A stretch of DNA of 58,292 nucleotides from Rubrobacteraceae bacterium (lineage in GTDB: Bacteria; Actinomycetota; Rubrobacteria; Rubrobacterales; Rubrobacteraceae): contig JAUJNO010000001.1 in NCBI GenBank assembly GCA_030448125.1, positions 521,355 to 579,646 of the forward strand. The letters are read 5' to 3'. How positions within the stretch are numbered: position 1 is the first letter of the stretch; the number at the start of each line of letters is the position of its first letter. Below the pieces are notes generated by a model. It did no database searches and was not told where the DNA came from. It saw only the letters and a program-made list of their open reading frames with translations. A program made the position numbers and the translations under genes. Positions 50,999-58,292 of this stretch are shown in pieces.

Positions 50999-52461
50999 GT
51001 GGCCCAGAGCAGAGGCGGCCGGACCGTCGTCGTCTCCAACCGGGGACCGGTGACGTTCTCGCGCAACGAGTCGGGCGAGCGGGAGCACTCCAGGGGGGCC
51101 GGCGGCCTCGTGACCGCGCTGAACGCGGTCCTCAGGCGGAGCGAGGACGCCGTCTGGATCGCCTCCGCCCAGAGCGAGGAGGACGTCGCGGTCGCGAAGA
51201 GAGCCCTCGCCCTACGAGGTCGAGGACCTGCGCGTGACGCTCGTCGAGCACGACCCCGCCTCCTACGACCTCATGTACAACAACCTCGCCAACCCGCTCC
51301 TCTGGTTCGTCCAGCACGGCCTCTACGACCTTCCCTACTCGCCCGCGCTCGGCGACGACACGAGGGAGGCCTGGGAGGAGGGGCTACGTCCCCGTCAACC
51401 GAACTTCGCCGAGGCCGTGGCCGACGACGGTCGCAGGCGATGAGGTCGCCGACGATCCTCCTCCACGACTACCAGCTCTACATGACCCCGCTCTTCGTCC
51501 GGGAGCGTCTCGGGGCGGGCGCGTTCCTCTCGCTCTTCGTCCACATCCCCTGGCCCGAGCCCGACCTCTGGCGCGTCCTGCCCGCCTACGTGAGGGAGGG
51601 CGTGCTCGAGAGCCTGCTGCAGGCCGACGTCGTCGCCTTCCACACCCACCGCTACGCCCGCAACTTCGCCGAGACGGCCGCCGCGGTTCTCGGCGCCGAG
51701 GCCGACGTGGAGAACGGTGTGATCCACCACAACGGCCGCGAGGTGTGGGTGCGGGCCTACCCGATCTCCATAGACCCCTCCGAGTTCGAGGAGCTCGCCC
51801 AGAGCGAGGCCGTGCTCGAGCAGGAGAAACTCGTCAAGGACCTTCCCGGCAAACTCCTCCTGCGCGTGGACCGGACGGACCTCTCCAAGAACGTCGTCCG
51901 CGGCTTTCAGGCCTACGGCCGGATGCTGGAGCGCCACCCGGAGATGAAGGGCGAGGTCACCTTCCTCGCCCAGCTCCAGCCCTCCCGCACCGACATCCCC
52001 GAGTACGCCGCCTACATGGAGGCCGTGGGGAAGGACGGCCGAGGAGGTCAACCAGAAGCACGGCACGGACTCCTGGAGGCCCATCGAGCTCTTCATGGAG
52101 GACAACTTCCCCCGCTCCGTCGCCGCCTACAAGAACTTCGACGTCCTGCTCGTCAACGCCGTCCGCGACGGCATGAACCTCGTCGCCAAAGAGTCGGTCG
52201 TCATCAACGAGAAGAACGGCGTCCTGGTCCTCTCCGAGAACGCCGGCGCCCACGAGGAGCTCGGCGAGCACGCCCTCACCGTAAACCCCTTCGACGTAGA
52301 CGAGCAGGCCGACGCCATCCACCAAGCCCTCACCATGCCGGACGAAGGAGCGCGAGCGCCGGGCGAAGGCGCTGCGCGAGACCGTGATGAACAACACCAT
52401 AGACGACTGGGTCGAGGCGCAGATGGAAGACATAGCCGCGTACCGGAAGACGCACGAGTAG
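50999..52461 (+). pseudogene. otsA: Trehalose-6-phosphate synthase OtsA (GT20), about four frameshifts
   Basis: OtsA makes trehalose-6-phosphate from an NDP-glucose and glucose-6-phosphate. The N-terminus VVVSNRGPVTFSRN and GGLVTALNAVL are in one frame. The next part, EDLRVTLVEHDPASYDLMYN, is in a second after about 51210, and ILLHDYQLYMTPLFVRERLG and HIPWPEPDLWRVLPAYVREG lie in a third after about 51440. A fourth break near 52040 precedes VNQKHGTDSWRPIELFMEDN and NAVRDGMNLVAKESVVINEK, and a fifth near 52345 leads to RRAKALRETVMNNTIDDWVE ending at 52461. All catalytic regions are recognisable; total length about 487 residues fits the family. Confidence 0.85.
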
Positions 52462-52469
52462 GCCGTCTT

Positions 52470-52929
52470 GCGCGCCTTCGTCGGGATCTCGGCCGTCCTC
52501 TTTGGTCGGCTAATTTGGCCTTGTACCGCGTACGTGGGTTCCTCGCGGCTTTGATAGGCGACGACGCGGGAGAGTTGCCGTGGGCGGTCTGCCTTGTCGG
52601 CGCTCGCGCTCTTTCGCTATCGTCGTCGGCCTTTTGACCGCCGAGGTCGTACTCAGGTTCTCGCGATCTGCCCTTCGAGGAAGCTTCTTGTTCGGTACGG
52701 TCTGACCGTGTGGGGATTGCCTCGGCGGAGTGTTGATGGGCGTCCTCCTCCTGACCGTGGTGATCGTCCTCTATGCGACCCTGACCGACCAGGCAGGGGT
52801 GTCGATCCCCGGAAGTCTCTTGCTGGGCGCGTACTGTGCCGTGTACTCGGGCCTCTCGGGTTCGTGGAAGGCTTGCTCTTGGGCATCCCCCTCGCGGCCG
52901 TTGCCGGACGCTTTAGAACCGCGGGCTAA
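52470..52929 (+). pseudogene. Broken membrane protein between otsA and otsB
   Basis: Hydrophobic coding sequence is spread over several frames: IVVGLLTAEVVLRFSRSALR and GSFLFGTV near 52620-52700, then MGVLLLTVVIVLYATLTDQA and GVSIPGSLLLGAYCAVYSGL near 52737-52860. FVEGLLLGIPLAAVAGRF ends at TAA 52929. Together they suggest a four- to five-helix protein of roughly 140 residues. No single frame is intact. The family is not recognised. The end overlaps the otsB stop on the opposite strand. Confidence 0.5.
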
Positions 52930-53722
52930 CCCTCTCCGGCGAGAACCCGTAGCACCTCGCCCACGTCCTCGACGCCGTCCACCACGATGTCGGCCTCCGA
53001 GACGATCTCCGGCGGCCCTTCGTCGCTCGCGACACCGACGCGCAGGATCTCCTCCAGGACGCCCTCCTCGCGCAACGCCACGAGTTCCCTGAAGGCGTCG
53101 AGGTCGGTGGTGTCGTCGCCGATGAACATGGCATACTTCGGGCCGTACTGCTCGACCAGGGCGCGGACGGCGGTGCCCTTGTCGGCCCTGATGGGGGGAC
53201 GGGCCTCGACGACGCCGCGGCCGACCGTGATCCTCAAGCCCAGCCGCTCTCCCTCCGCCTTCACGAACTCCACGCTCCGCTCGCCGACCTCGGGCGGCGC
53301 GTTGCGGTAGTGGACGGAGGCCGTGATGCCCTTCTCCTCGACGAAGGCGCCCTGGGGGCCAGCTCCTCCTTCGCCCGGCGCTCCAGCTCCTGCACCCTTT
53401 CGAGGTAGGGTAGGGCCTCGGGGATCACCTCGACCTCGCCGTCGCGCAGGATCTCGAACCCGTGGTTGCCGAAGTACACGACGTCTTCCAGCCCGATGAG
53501 GTCGAAAGCGTCCTCCGTCTTCCGGCCGCTGATACCAGCCACCAGCAGGTACCTCTCGCTGAGACGCCGCAGCAACTCTCTTAGCTCCGCGGGCACCTCG
53601 GACATGTCCGGCGTGGGCACGATGGGGGCGAGCGTCCCGTCTATGTCCGTGAGGACGGCGGTCGACCCCGGCTCCTCGCTCCAGGCCTTCAGCCTTCCCC
53701 AGGCTTCGTCTCTACCAGCCAT
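52926..53722 (-). CDS. otsB: Trehalose-6-phosphate phosphatase OtsB (HAD), one frameshift
   Basis: OtsB removes phosphate from trehalose-6-phosphate made by OtsA. Motif I is LTDIDGTLAPI, motif II AGISGRKTEDAF, and motif IV FIGDDTTDLDAFREL; GNHGFEILRDG is also typical. ATG at 53722 follows GGGAG by eight bases. The frame breaks near 53360 within a C5 run: the N-terminal part ends ERRAKEEL, and the next frame continues APQGAFVEEKGITASVHYRN. One missing C explains it. The gene is convergent with treT-otsA. Confidence 0.87.
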
Positions 53723-53869
53723 GACCGCTCCCAGCATACTCTTCCGGACACACCCGCCGCAACGGGCAGATAAATACGCGGATCTAGGAGGCCCGCCCGG
53801 GTGTTTCGCGTTTTCGGTTCTATCTGACCCTGGGTCTGGCCGCGGGTGCAAAGCGCCTGCTCTTCGGGT

Positions 53870-54360
53870 CTACCCGATCTTGCTGGTCAGGAAGAGGGCC
53901 GTGAGCCTACGGCGTTGAAGCCCGCGGTGCCGAGCACGATAAAGGGACCACACGCGATGGTGAGGAGCGTGGTAACGGAAGGTGCTGGACGCCTCGCGGC
54001 CCGCGAGAACGCCTGCCGAACTCGTGATGCTCACCCGGCCTGAAGGCCCGAGGGAACACGTCGAGCACGATCAGCGTGATTATCAGGTTGATGTTGCGCC
54101 GCCAAGATGCCAGCGCGAGCAGGCCAGACCTCGACGGGTCGTGATCACCCAGTCGATGTAAGGCCCCGGTAGAAGATCCGCCCCTCGATGGGACCGACGT
54201 CGACCACAGCCATCGTGAGGTAGAAGAACGCCGCCACACCGGTTATGACGCGCGTGATGATAAAGAAGTGCCGGCTTCCCGCCGGCCCGCGTCATCAGGA
54301 ACAGGAAGAACACCGTCGCCGCCACGAAACCTAAAAAATCGTCAGCCAGAGAGTTTCCAC
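53870..54360 (-). pseudogene. Decayed microbial rhodopsin (bacteriorhodopsin-like)
   Basis: Piecing together frames on the minus strand gives ordered parts of a retinal protein. These are VETLWLTI plus LGFVAATVFFLFLMTRA (helix A), RHFFIITRVITGVAAFFYLT (helix B), YIDWVITT (helix C, with the Asp used as primary counter-ion), ALASWRRNINLIITLIVLDV (helix D), TLLTIA and LGTAGFNAVG (helix F region), then LTALFLTSKIG with the retinal lysine. Whole families of such pumps are near 240 residues; here only about 490 bases remain. Helix E is missing and several in- and out-of-frame gaps exist. It must be inactive if the sequence is right. Confidence 0.72.
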
Positions 54361-54401
54361 GTTCCCCTCTACGTTGTATACCGTGGATTCTACGCGTGCC
54401 G

Positions 54402-54593
54402 CTACTGGCGGCCCTGGGCCCGGGCGCGGAGGTCCTCCGGGTCGATCTCCCCGTCGAGGTACTTGCCGATAAAGAAACCTATGACGCCGAACAGCACGAC
54501 GACCAGGGTCTCCTCGAACCCGATCAAGAACATCGAGAACAGGATGAGGGCCCCGATCGCAGCACCCCAATGTTTGTTGGTCCAGGTGGCCAT
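54402..54593 (-). CDS. DUF2273 small membrane protein of the Asp23 operon
   Basis: This 63-residue protein with two helices (HWGAAIGALILFSMFLIGF, LVVVLFGVIGFFIGKYLDG) matches the DUF2273 family, which accompanies Asp23/AmaP genes. GAGGTAGGAG-like purines lie immediately before the ATG. It is the last intact member of the stress operon read from right to left. Function unknown; it is likely part of the membrane assembly that anchors Asp23. Confidence 0.82.
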   Translation of the reverse strand: MATWTNKHWGAAIGALILFSMFLIGFEETLVVVLFGVIGFFIGKYLDGEIDPEDLRARAQGRQ

Positions 54594-54610
54594 CTCCTAC
54601 CTTCCTTTCA

Positions 54611-55171
54611 CTAAGAAGCTGTGCCTTGTACCGTGACTTCGACGTCCTTGAGGGGCACGCCCTGGTCCCGCAGCACCCTCTGGATGTTCTCCCGGGTGCG
54701 CGCCGCGAGCTCCGCGTAGTTGCCCGAGGGCGGGACCTTCATCTTGCAGGAGACCAGATATTCCCGGTCGTCGGAGGTGAGCGAGGCTGAGGGGGACTCG
54801 GCCCCGGCCTCCCGCGCGGCGCCTTCGGCCAGGGTCTTCACGGCGCCGGCGGTGATGACGGTCTCGTGGCCCGGCGTGTCGTCCATGACCGTGCTCCTCG
54901 CCACCCGGCGCCCGAAGGTGAGCTCCCGCAGCAGCAAGAGCAGGGCTACGAGCGCCAGGAGCGCGCCGATGACCGCGATCACTATCCGCGCCCCCGTCGA
55001 GAAGGCCGCGGCGGAGAGGTTGCCCAGGGCCGAAATCCCGCTCCGGTACCCGGTGTACTGGTTCACCACCTCAGCCCCGATGACCCCGAACGCCACGAGC
55101 AGCAAGAGCACCGGGACCACCACGAGCAGCAAGGCTATTATCAACAGGACGATTCGGTTGAAAGCGTTCAT
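54611..55171 (-). CDS. AmaP-like membrane anchor of Asp23, second copy
   Basis: This 186-residue protein has two N-terminal helices (IVLLIIALLLVVVPVLLLLVA, IVIAVIGALLALVALLLLL) followed by an Asp23-like soluble domain. In it, TAGAVKTLAEGAAREAGAES and SCKMKVPPSGNYAELAARTR resemble the Asp23 fold. Alkaline-shock anchor AmaP recruits Asp23 to the membrane in firmicutes. Its ATG overlaps the stop of the upstream copy by four bases, so translation is coupled. Confidence 0.8.
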   Translation of the reverse strand: MNAFNRIVLLIIALLLVVVPVLLLLVAFGVIGAEVVNQYTGYRSGISALGNLSAAAFSTGARIVIAVIGALLALVALLLLLRELTFGRRVARSTVMDDTPGHETVITAGAVKTLAEGAAREAGAESPSASLTSDDREYLVSCKMKVPPSGNYAELAARTRENIQRVLRDQGVPLKDVEVTVQGTAS

Positions 55172-55734
55172 TGAACCCTCGTCTTCGTCTGCCTGGGATC
55201 CGCCTCGACGAGCTTTACGTTGAGCTTGCTCACAGGCACCCCTCTAGTGGAGAGGTGCTCCTGCACCCTGCTGCGCAGGCCCGACCTGATGCTTCCGACG
55301 TCGTCGCCGCGCCGAACCCTGCCCTCGAGGTTCACCTGGGCGCCCGGTCTGCGCTGGGCCTTCGCGTTCACCGAAGATCCGAGAACGCCGGGCACCTCGT
55401 CGGCGACCGCGGAGACCTCTTCCTCGACCACGCGGCGGGTGGTGTACGTCCCGCTGCCCATGCGAACGCGGCTGGGGGCGGGGGGCTTTAGCTCCGCTAT
55501 GAGCAACAGCAGGCCGAGCAGCACCAGAAGGATCAATATGATCAAGGGGATGACGGGGATGCTGCCGCGCTCCACGTCGTTGGCGAAGCTCTGCAGGCCG
55601 TTGGAGAAGCCCGAGAAGGGCAGCGAACCGAGGCTGTAGCCGAACAGCTCGAAGGCGTAGACGACCATGTATACGCCAAGCACGAAGAGGCCGGCGAGGA
55701 GCAGTATCACCACTATCCTGTTAAAGATTCTCAT
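55168..55734 (-). CDS. AmaP-like membrane anchor of Asp23, first copy
   Basis: This is a paralogue of the neighbour, 188 residues, with two helices (VVILLLAGLFVLGVYMVVYA, IPLIILILLVLLGLLLLIAE) and a C-terminal Asp23-like part. That part includes VSAVADEVPGVLGSSVNAKA and LRSRVQEHLSTRGVPVSKLN. It overlaps the Asp23 gene upstream by 14 bases and the second AmaP copy downstream by four. Two anchors in a row suggest a heteromeric complex. Confidence 0.8.
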   Translation of the reverse strand: MRIFNRIVVILLLAGLFVLGVYMVVYAFELFGYSLGSLPFSGFSNGLQSFANDVERGSIPVIPLIILILLVLLGLLLLIAELKPPAPSRVRMGSGTYTTRRVVEEEVSAVADEVPGVLGSSVNAKAQRRPGAQVNLEGRVRRGDDVGSIRSGLRSRVQEHLSTRGVPVSKLNVKLVEADPRQTKTRVQ

Positions 55735-56023
55735 CTGCGGCCACCTCGACGTCTTCGACTACCACCGTGGTCTTGCGCCCGCCGGCCTCGGGGGCCACCC
55801 GCTCCCTGATGCTCTCCGCTATGTCGGGGATAGGTTTTGGTAGCGGATACCGGGCGACGATGTGGATCTCCAATTCTTCCGGACCGACGATCACCCCGGA
55901 GACCTTCTCGCTGCCCTCGTAGGTCGCCGCTTCGACGAAGCGCCCGCGCCCCATGGAGTGAACCCCTTCGGTGGCGAGGGCCGCAACCGACGCGGCCCTC
56001 GCGAGTTGTATTCCGTCTGCCAA
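55721..56023 (-). CDS. Asp23/Gls24 family envelope stress protein, short form
   Basis: This 100-residue Asp23-fold protein has ARAASVAALATEGVHSMGRG, EELEIHIVARYPLPKPIPDI, and AESIRERVAPEAGG followed by VVVEDVEVA, the usual two-helix, three-strand pattern. It lacks the helical C-terminal extension of longer members. It is translated with the AmaP genes. The product likely forms filaments beneath the membrane under envelope stress. Confidence 0.82.
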   Translation of the reverse strand: MADGIQLARAASVAALATEGVHSMGRGRFVEAATYEGSEKVSGVIVGPEELEIHIVARYPLPKPIPDIAESIRERVAPEAGGRKTTVVVEDVEVAADENL

Positions 56024-56057
56024 AATAAGCCTAGCTCTCTGGTCTGCCGGTGGACCC

Positions 56058-56533
56058 TTACTGGACCCGCTGCTGTTCCTGGGCCTCCTGCTCGCGGCGC
56101 TGCTGCTCCTGCTGGCGCTGCTGCTCCTGCTCCTCCTCCATCTGCGGGAAGAAGACGTTGTTGACCGCTATGTTGACCTCCGTGACGCGCAGGCCGACCA
56201 GGCTCTCGACGCGGTTGGCGACGTTGCGCCGCACGGCGTCGGTTATCTGGGGGATGGACTTGCCGTACTCGACCGTCAGCGTCAGGTCGATGGCCGTCTC
56301 CTCCTGGCCGACCTCGACCGAGACCCCTGGGTCGTGCTGGAGCCGCTGCCGCCGGTGATGGAGCCGAGGAGGTTGCTCGCCGTCTGGGAGGTGCCGCTGC
56401 CCATCCGGATGCCGTCCACCTCCTGGGCCGCGATCCCGGCGATCTTGGAGACCACGGAGTCCTGGATGGTGGTGCTGCCGCGCTCGGTGTGTAGCGGGCT
56501 TCCGCTGCTCTGCTGAGATCCCTGTTCGCTCAT
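56058..56533 (-). CDS. Asp23/Gls24 family stress protein with a Gln/Glu-rich tail, one frameshift
   Basis: The first part encodes IQDSVVSKIAGIAAQEVDGI and RMGSGTSQTASNLLGSITGG, the Asp23 start. Near 56325 a G4 run is one base short, and the next frame gives GVSVEVGQEETAIDLTLTVE, YGKSIPQITDAVRRNVANRV and TEVNIAVNNVFFPQ. A Gln/Glu-rich tail of about 28 residues follows before TAA at 56058. Full length would be 159 residues. ATG at 56533 has GAAAGGAG upstream. Confidence 0.82.
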
Positions 56534-56583
56534 GCTTCTCCTTTCATAACTGAGCCTGTTCTTGTCGTCTCGCCGGATGCTAC

Positions 56584-56822
56584 CTACACTGCCCTGCGTG
56601 TGACCAGCCGGTAGATGGCCAGCAGTACGATCGCGCCCAAGACGGCGGTGAGGATGGATCCGACACCGAGGGTCCCGCTGCTACCCCAAAACCAAGCAAG
56701 CCGAGCACCCAACCACCGACGAAGGCTCCGGCTATTCCGATCAAGGCAGTCACTACGATGCCACCGGGGTCCGGTCCTGGCATAACCCACTTGGCCAACA
56801 CGCCGGCTATCAGTCCGACCAC
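56584..56822 (-). CDS. GlsB/YeaQ/YmgE stress-response membrane protein, one frameshift
   Basis: GTG at 56822 starts VGLIAGVLAKWVMPGPDPGG and GIVVTALIGIAGAFVGGWVLG. The frame then shifts near 56690, and the next one encodes SILTAVLGAIVLLAIYRLV, ending at 56584. This is the three-helix transglycosylase-associated (GlsB) family of about 85 residues. Family-like sequence SIGAIIVWVV also precedes the GTG, so the true N-terminus is upstream near 56850 but has no standard start in frame. It is the first gene of the Asp23 operon. Confidence 0.75.
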
Positions 56823-57007
56823 AACCCATACTATGATGGCGCCGATACTAACTTGCCTTCACCTCCCCCTCGTACAGCGTTAACTTTGGCCGAACGATAC
56901 CCGTCGGCGCAATATAACAGATGCCGTGCTTCGCGCTACTTATCGCCCTCTCTTACCCCCGATTCCTACGCCATAAACACCCGCAGGCGTACCGGTCTAA
57001 AGGTTGC

Positions 57008-58292
57008 TCAGGAGAGCGCGCTCTGCAACGCCGGCCACACGAAGGCCAGGGCGAAGAGCACGGCGACGCCGTAGAGCAGGGTGGACCTCCCCCGGCCTGC
57101 CGCGGGAGAGCTTTATCAGCACGTAGGAGATGAACCCGAAGCCTATGCCGTAGGAGATGTTGAAGGTCAGCGGGAGCGTCAGGATGGTCAGGAAGGCCGG
57201 GATGGCCTCGTCGTAGCGGTCCCACGGGATGAGCCTGACGGCGGTCATCATCAGGAAGCCGACCACTATCAGGGCAGGGGCCGTGACGGGGGAGACGAAG
57301 ATGTCCCCGTTCTCCGGGCCGGGGATGGGCACCGCGCCGCCGAAGACCGAGATCAGGGGCGAGAACGGCAGCGCGAGCAGGAACAGAAGACCGACGACCA
57401 CGCTGGTCAGGCCCGTCCGGCCGCCCTCGGCGACCCCTGACCCGCTCTCTATGTAGCTCGTCACGGAGCTCGCGCCCGTAGCACCTCCCAGGGTGGCCGC
57501 CAGCGAGTCGACCAGCAGGACGCGCTTGGCCTGCGGCACCCGGCCCTCCTCGTCGAGGAGCTTGGCCTCCTGGCCGACCGCGAACATGGTCCCCATCGTG
57601 TCGAAGAAGTCGGTCATGAAGAGGGCGAAGATCACCGGCAAGAGCGAGATCTGCAAGACCTGCGGCACCGCGAGCACCCCGCCCCCGATCGTCGAGGTGT
57701 CGAAGCTGAAGTCCACGATCCCCGCCGGCGGCGGCACGATCCCGAAGATCATGCCGACGATCCCGGTCACGACGATCCCGATGAGGATGCCGCCCCTCAA
57801 GCCCCGCGCCACCAGCGCGAGCGTGACTACGAGCCCGAAGGCCGCGAGCAACACCGGGCCCTGCGTGAGGTCGCCCAGAGCCACGTAGGTCTCGGGGTTG
57901 GCCACCACGAGCCCGGCGTTCTTGAGGCCGATGAACGCGATGAACAGCCCGATGCCCACCGCTATCGCGAACTTCAGCGACGTGGGGATGGCGTTGAGCA
58001 CCGCCTCGCGCAGGTTGGTCACCACGAGCACCGTCACCAGCAGACCCTCGACCACCACGACGGCCATCGCCTCCTGCCAGCTCAGCCCCAGACCCAATAT
58101 AAGCGTGAAGGCCACTATGGCGTTCAGGCCGAGCCCGGAAGCCAGGGCCAGGGGAAGTTCGCCACCAGGCCCATCGCGATGCTCGCCACGGCCGCCGCCA
58201 CGCACGTGGCGAAGAACACCCCGAGATGGGGAGGCCGGTACCCTGGGTGCCCAGGATCGCCGGGTTGACGAAGATGATGTAGGCCATCGTCA
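57008..58292 (-). pseudogene. NCS2-family purine/pyrimidine permease, N-terminus off the right edge, frameshifted
   Basis: This membrane protein of the AzgA/GhxP-like NCS2 group imports adenine, guanine or hypoxanthine with protons. AYIIFVNPAILG at the right edge, LALASGLGLNAIVAFTLILG, VGIGLFIAFIGLKNAGLV, DFFDTMGTMFAVGQEA and GATGASSVTSYIESGSGVAE are family signatures. Frame breaks lie near 58228, near 58150-58180 and near 57083; after the last, LLYGVAVLFALAFVWPAL runs to TGA at 57008. The middle 1,000 bases are intact. The start codon is not in the window. Confidence 0.82.

Noticed and set aside
1..58292. tRNA, rRNA, CRISPR arrays, insertion sequences, integrases, prophage genes
   Set aside because: None recognised on reading both strands; absence of small RNAs cannot be proved by eye.

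Overview
The window is about 58 kb of high-GC DNA with gene content typical of a deep-branching actinobacterium. The combination of an archaeo-eukaryotic release-factor-like protein, F420/LLM enzymes, a TreT plus OtsA/OtsB trehalose set, a class E-like sortase, a DnaQ/GIY-YIG fusion, Asp23/AmaP stress proteins and traces of a microbial rhodopsin points to Rubrobacter or a close relative. This is an inference from gene content, not from a marker gene. No rRNA, tRNA, CRISPR array, insertion sequence or prophage was recognised.

Layout. 1-11.5 kb is housekeeping and metabolism: DUF4260 protein, threonine synthase, amino acid permease, uracil-DNA glycosylase, two tandem Kelch lipoproteins, a fused siroheme decarboxylase, TauE exporter, HAD hydrolase, DapA-family lyase, LLM oxidoreductase and a methyltransferase. 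11.7-19.2 kb holds a broken FAD oxidoreductase, a VOC protein, an EAL-domain remnant, a UbiA prenyltransferase, a carotenoid oxygenase and a release-factor-like protein. 19.7-25.9 kb is a copper island: CopA, CsoR, CopZ, two poorly known His-rich proteins, a DUF305 lipoprotein, a Cys-rich four-helix copper-storage protein and a DUF4396 membrane protein. A palindrome resembling a CsoR operator lies inside the last promoter, and a degenerate copy lies inside the copA promoter. 25.9-33 kb is mostly envelope: secreted Ca-binding-like protein, lipoprotein, BofA-like protein, sortase, DacA, SDR and an MBL-fold hydrolase. 33-40.7 kb contains an isolated damaged ureA, cyanase, MoeA, an HhH protein followed by a DnaQ/GIY-YIG repair nuclease, and a two-component system. 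40.8-48 kb has a site-2 protease, a degenerate M23-like protein, AI-2E permease, CDP-alcohol phosphatidyltransferase and a large NlpC/P60 hydrolase. 48-58 kb has an SPFH protein, an anti-sigma-like ATPase, the trehalose genes, a decayed rhodopsin, an Asp23/AmaP/GlsB stress operon and an NCS2 purine permease cut by the right edge.

A recurring feature is coding frames interrupted by one-base indels, many in G/C homopolymers, in at least a dozen genes and most dense from 48 kb to the end. Sequencing error is the simplest explanation for single homopolymer breaks. The rhodopsin, which appears to have lost whole helices, and the EAL and Ig-like remnants look like real decay. Where a frame is broken I give the span of the whole gene and state where the break is.
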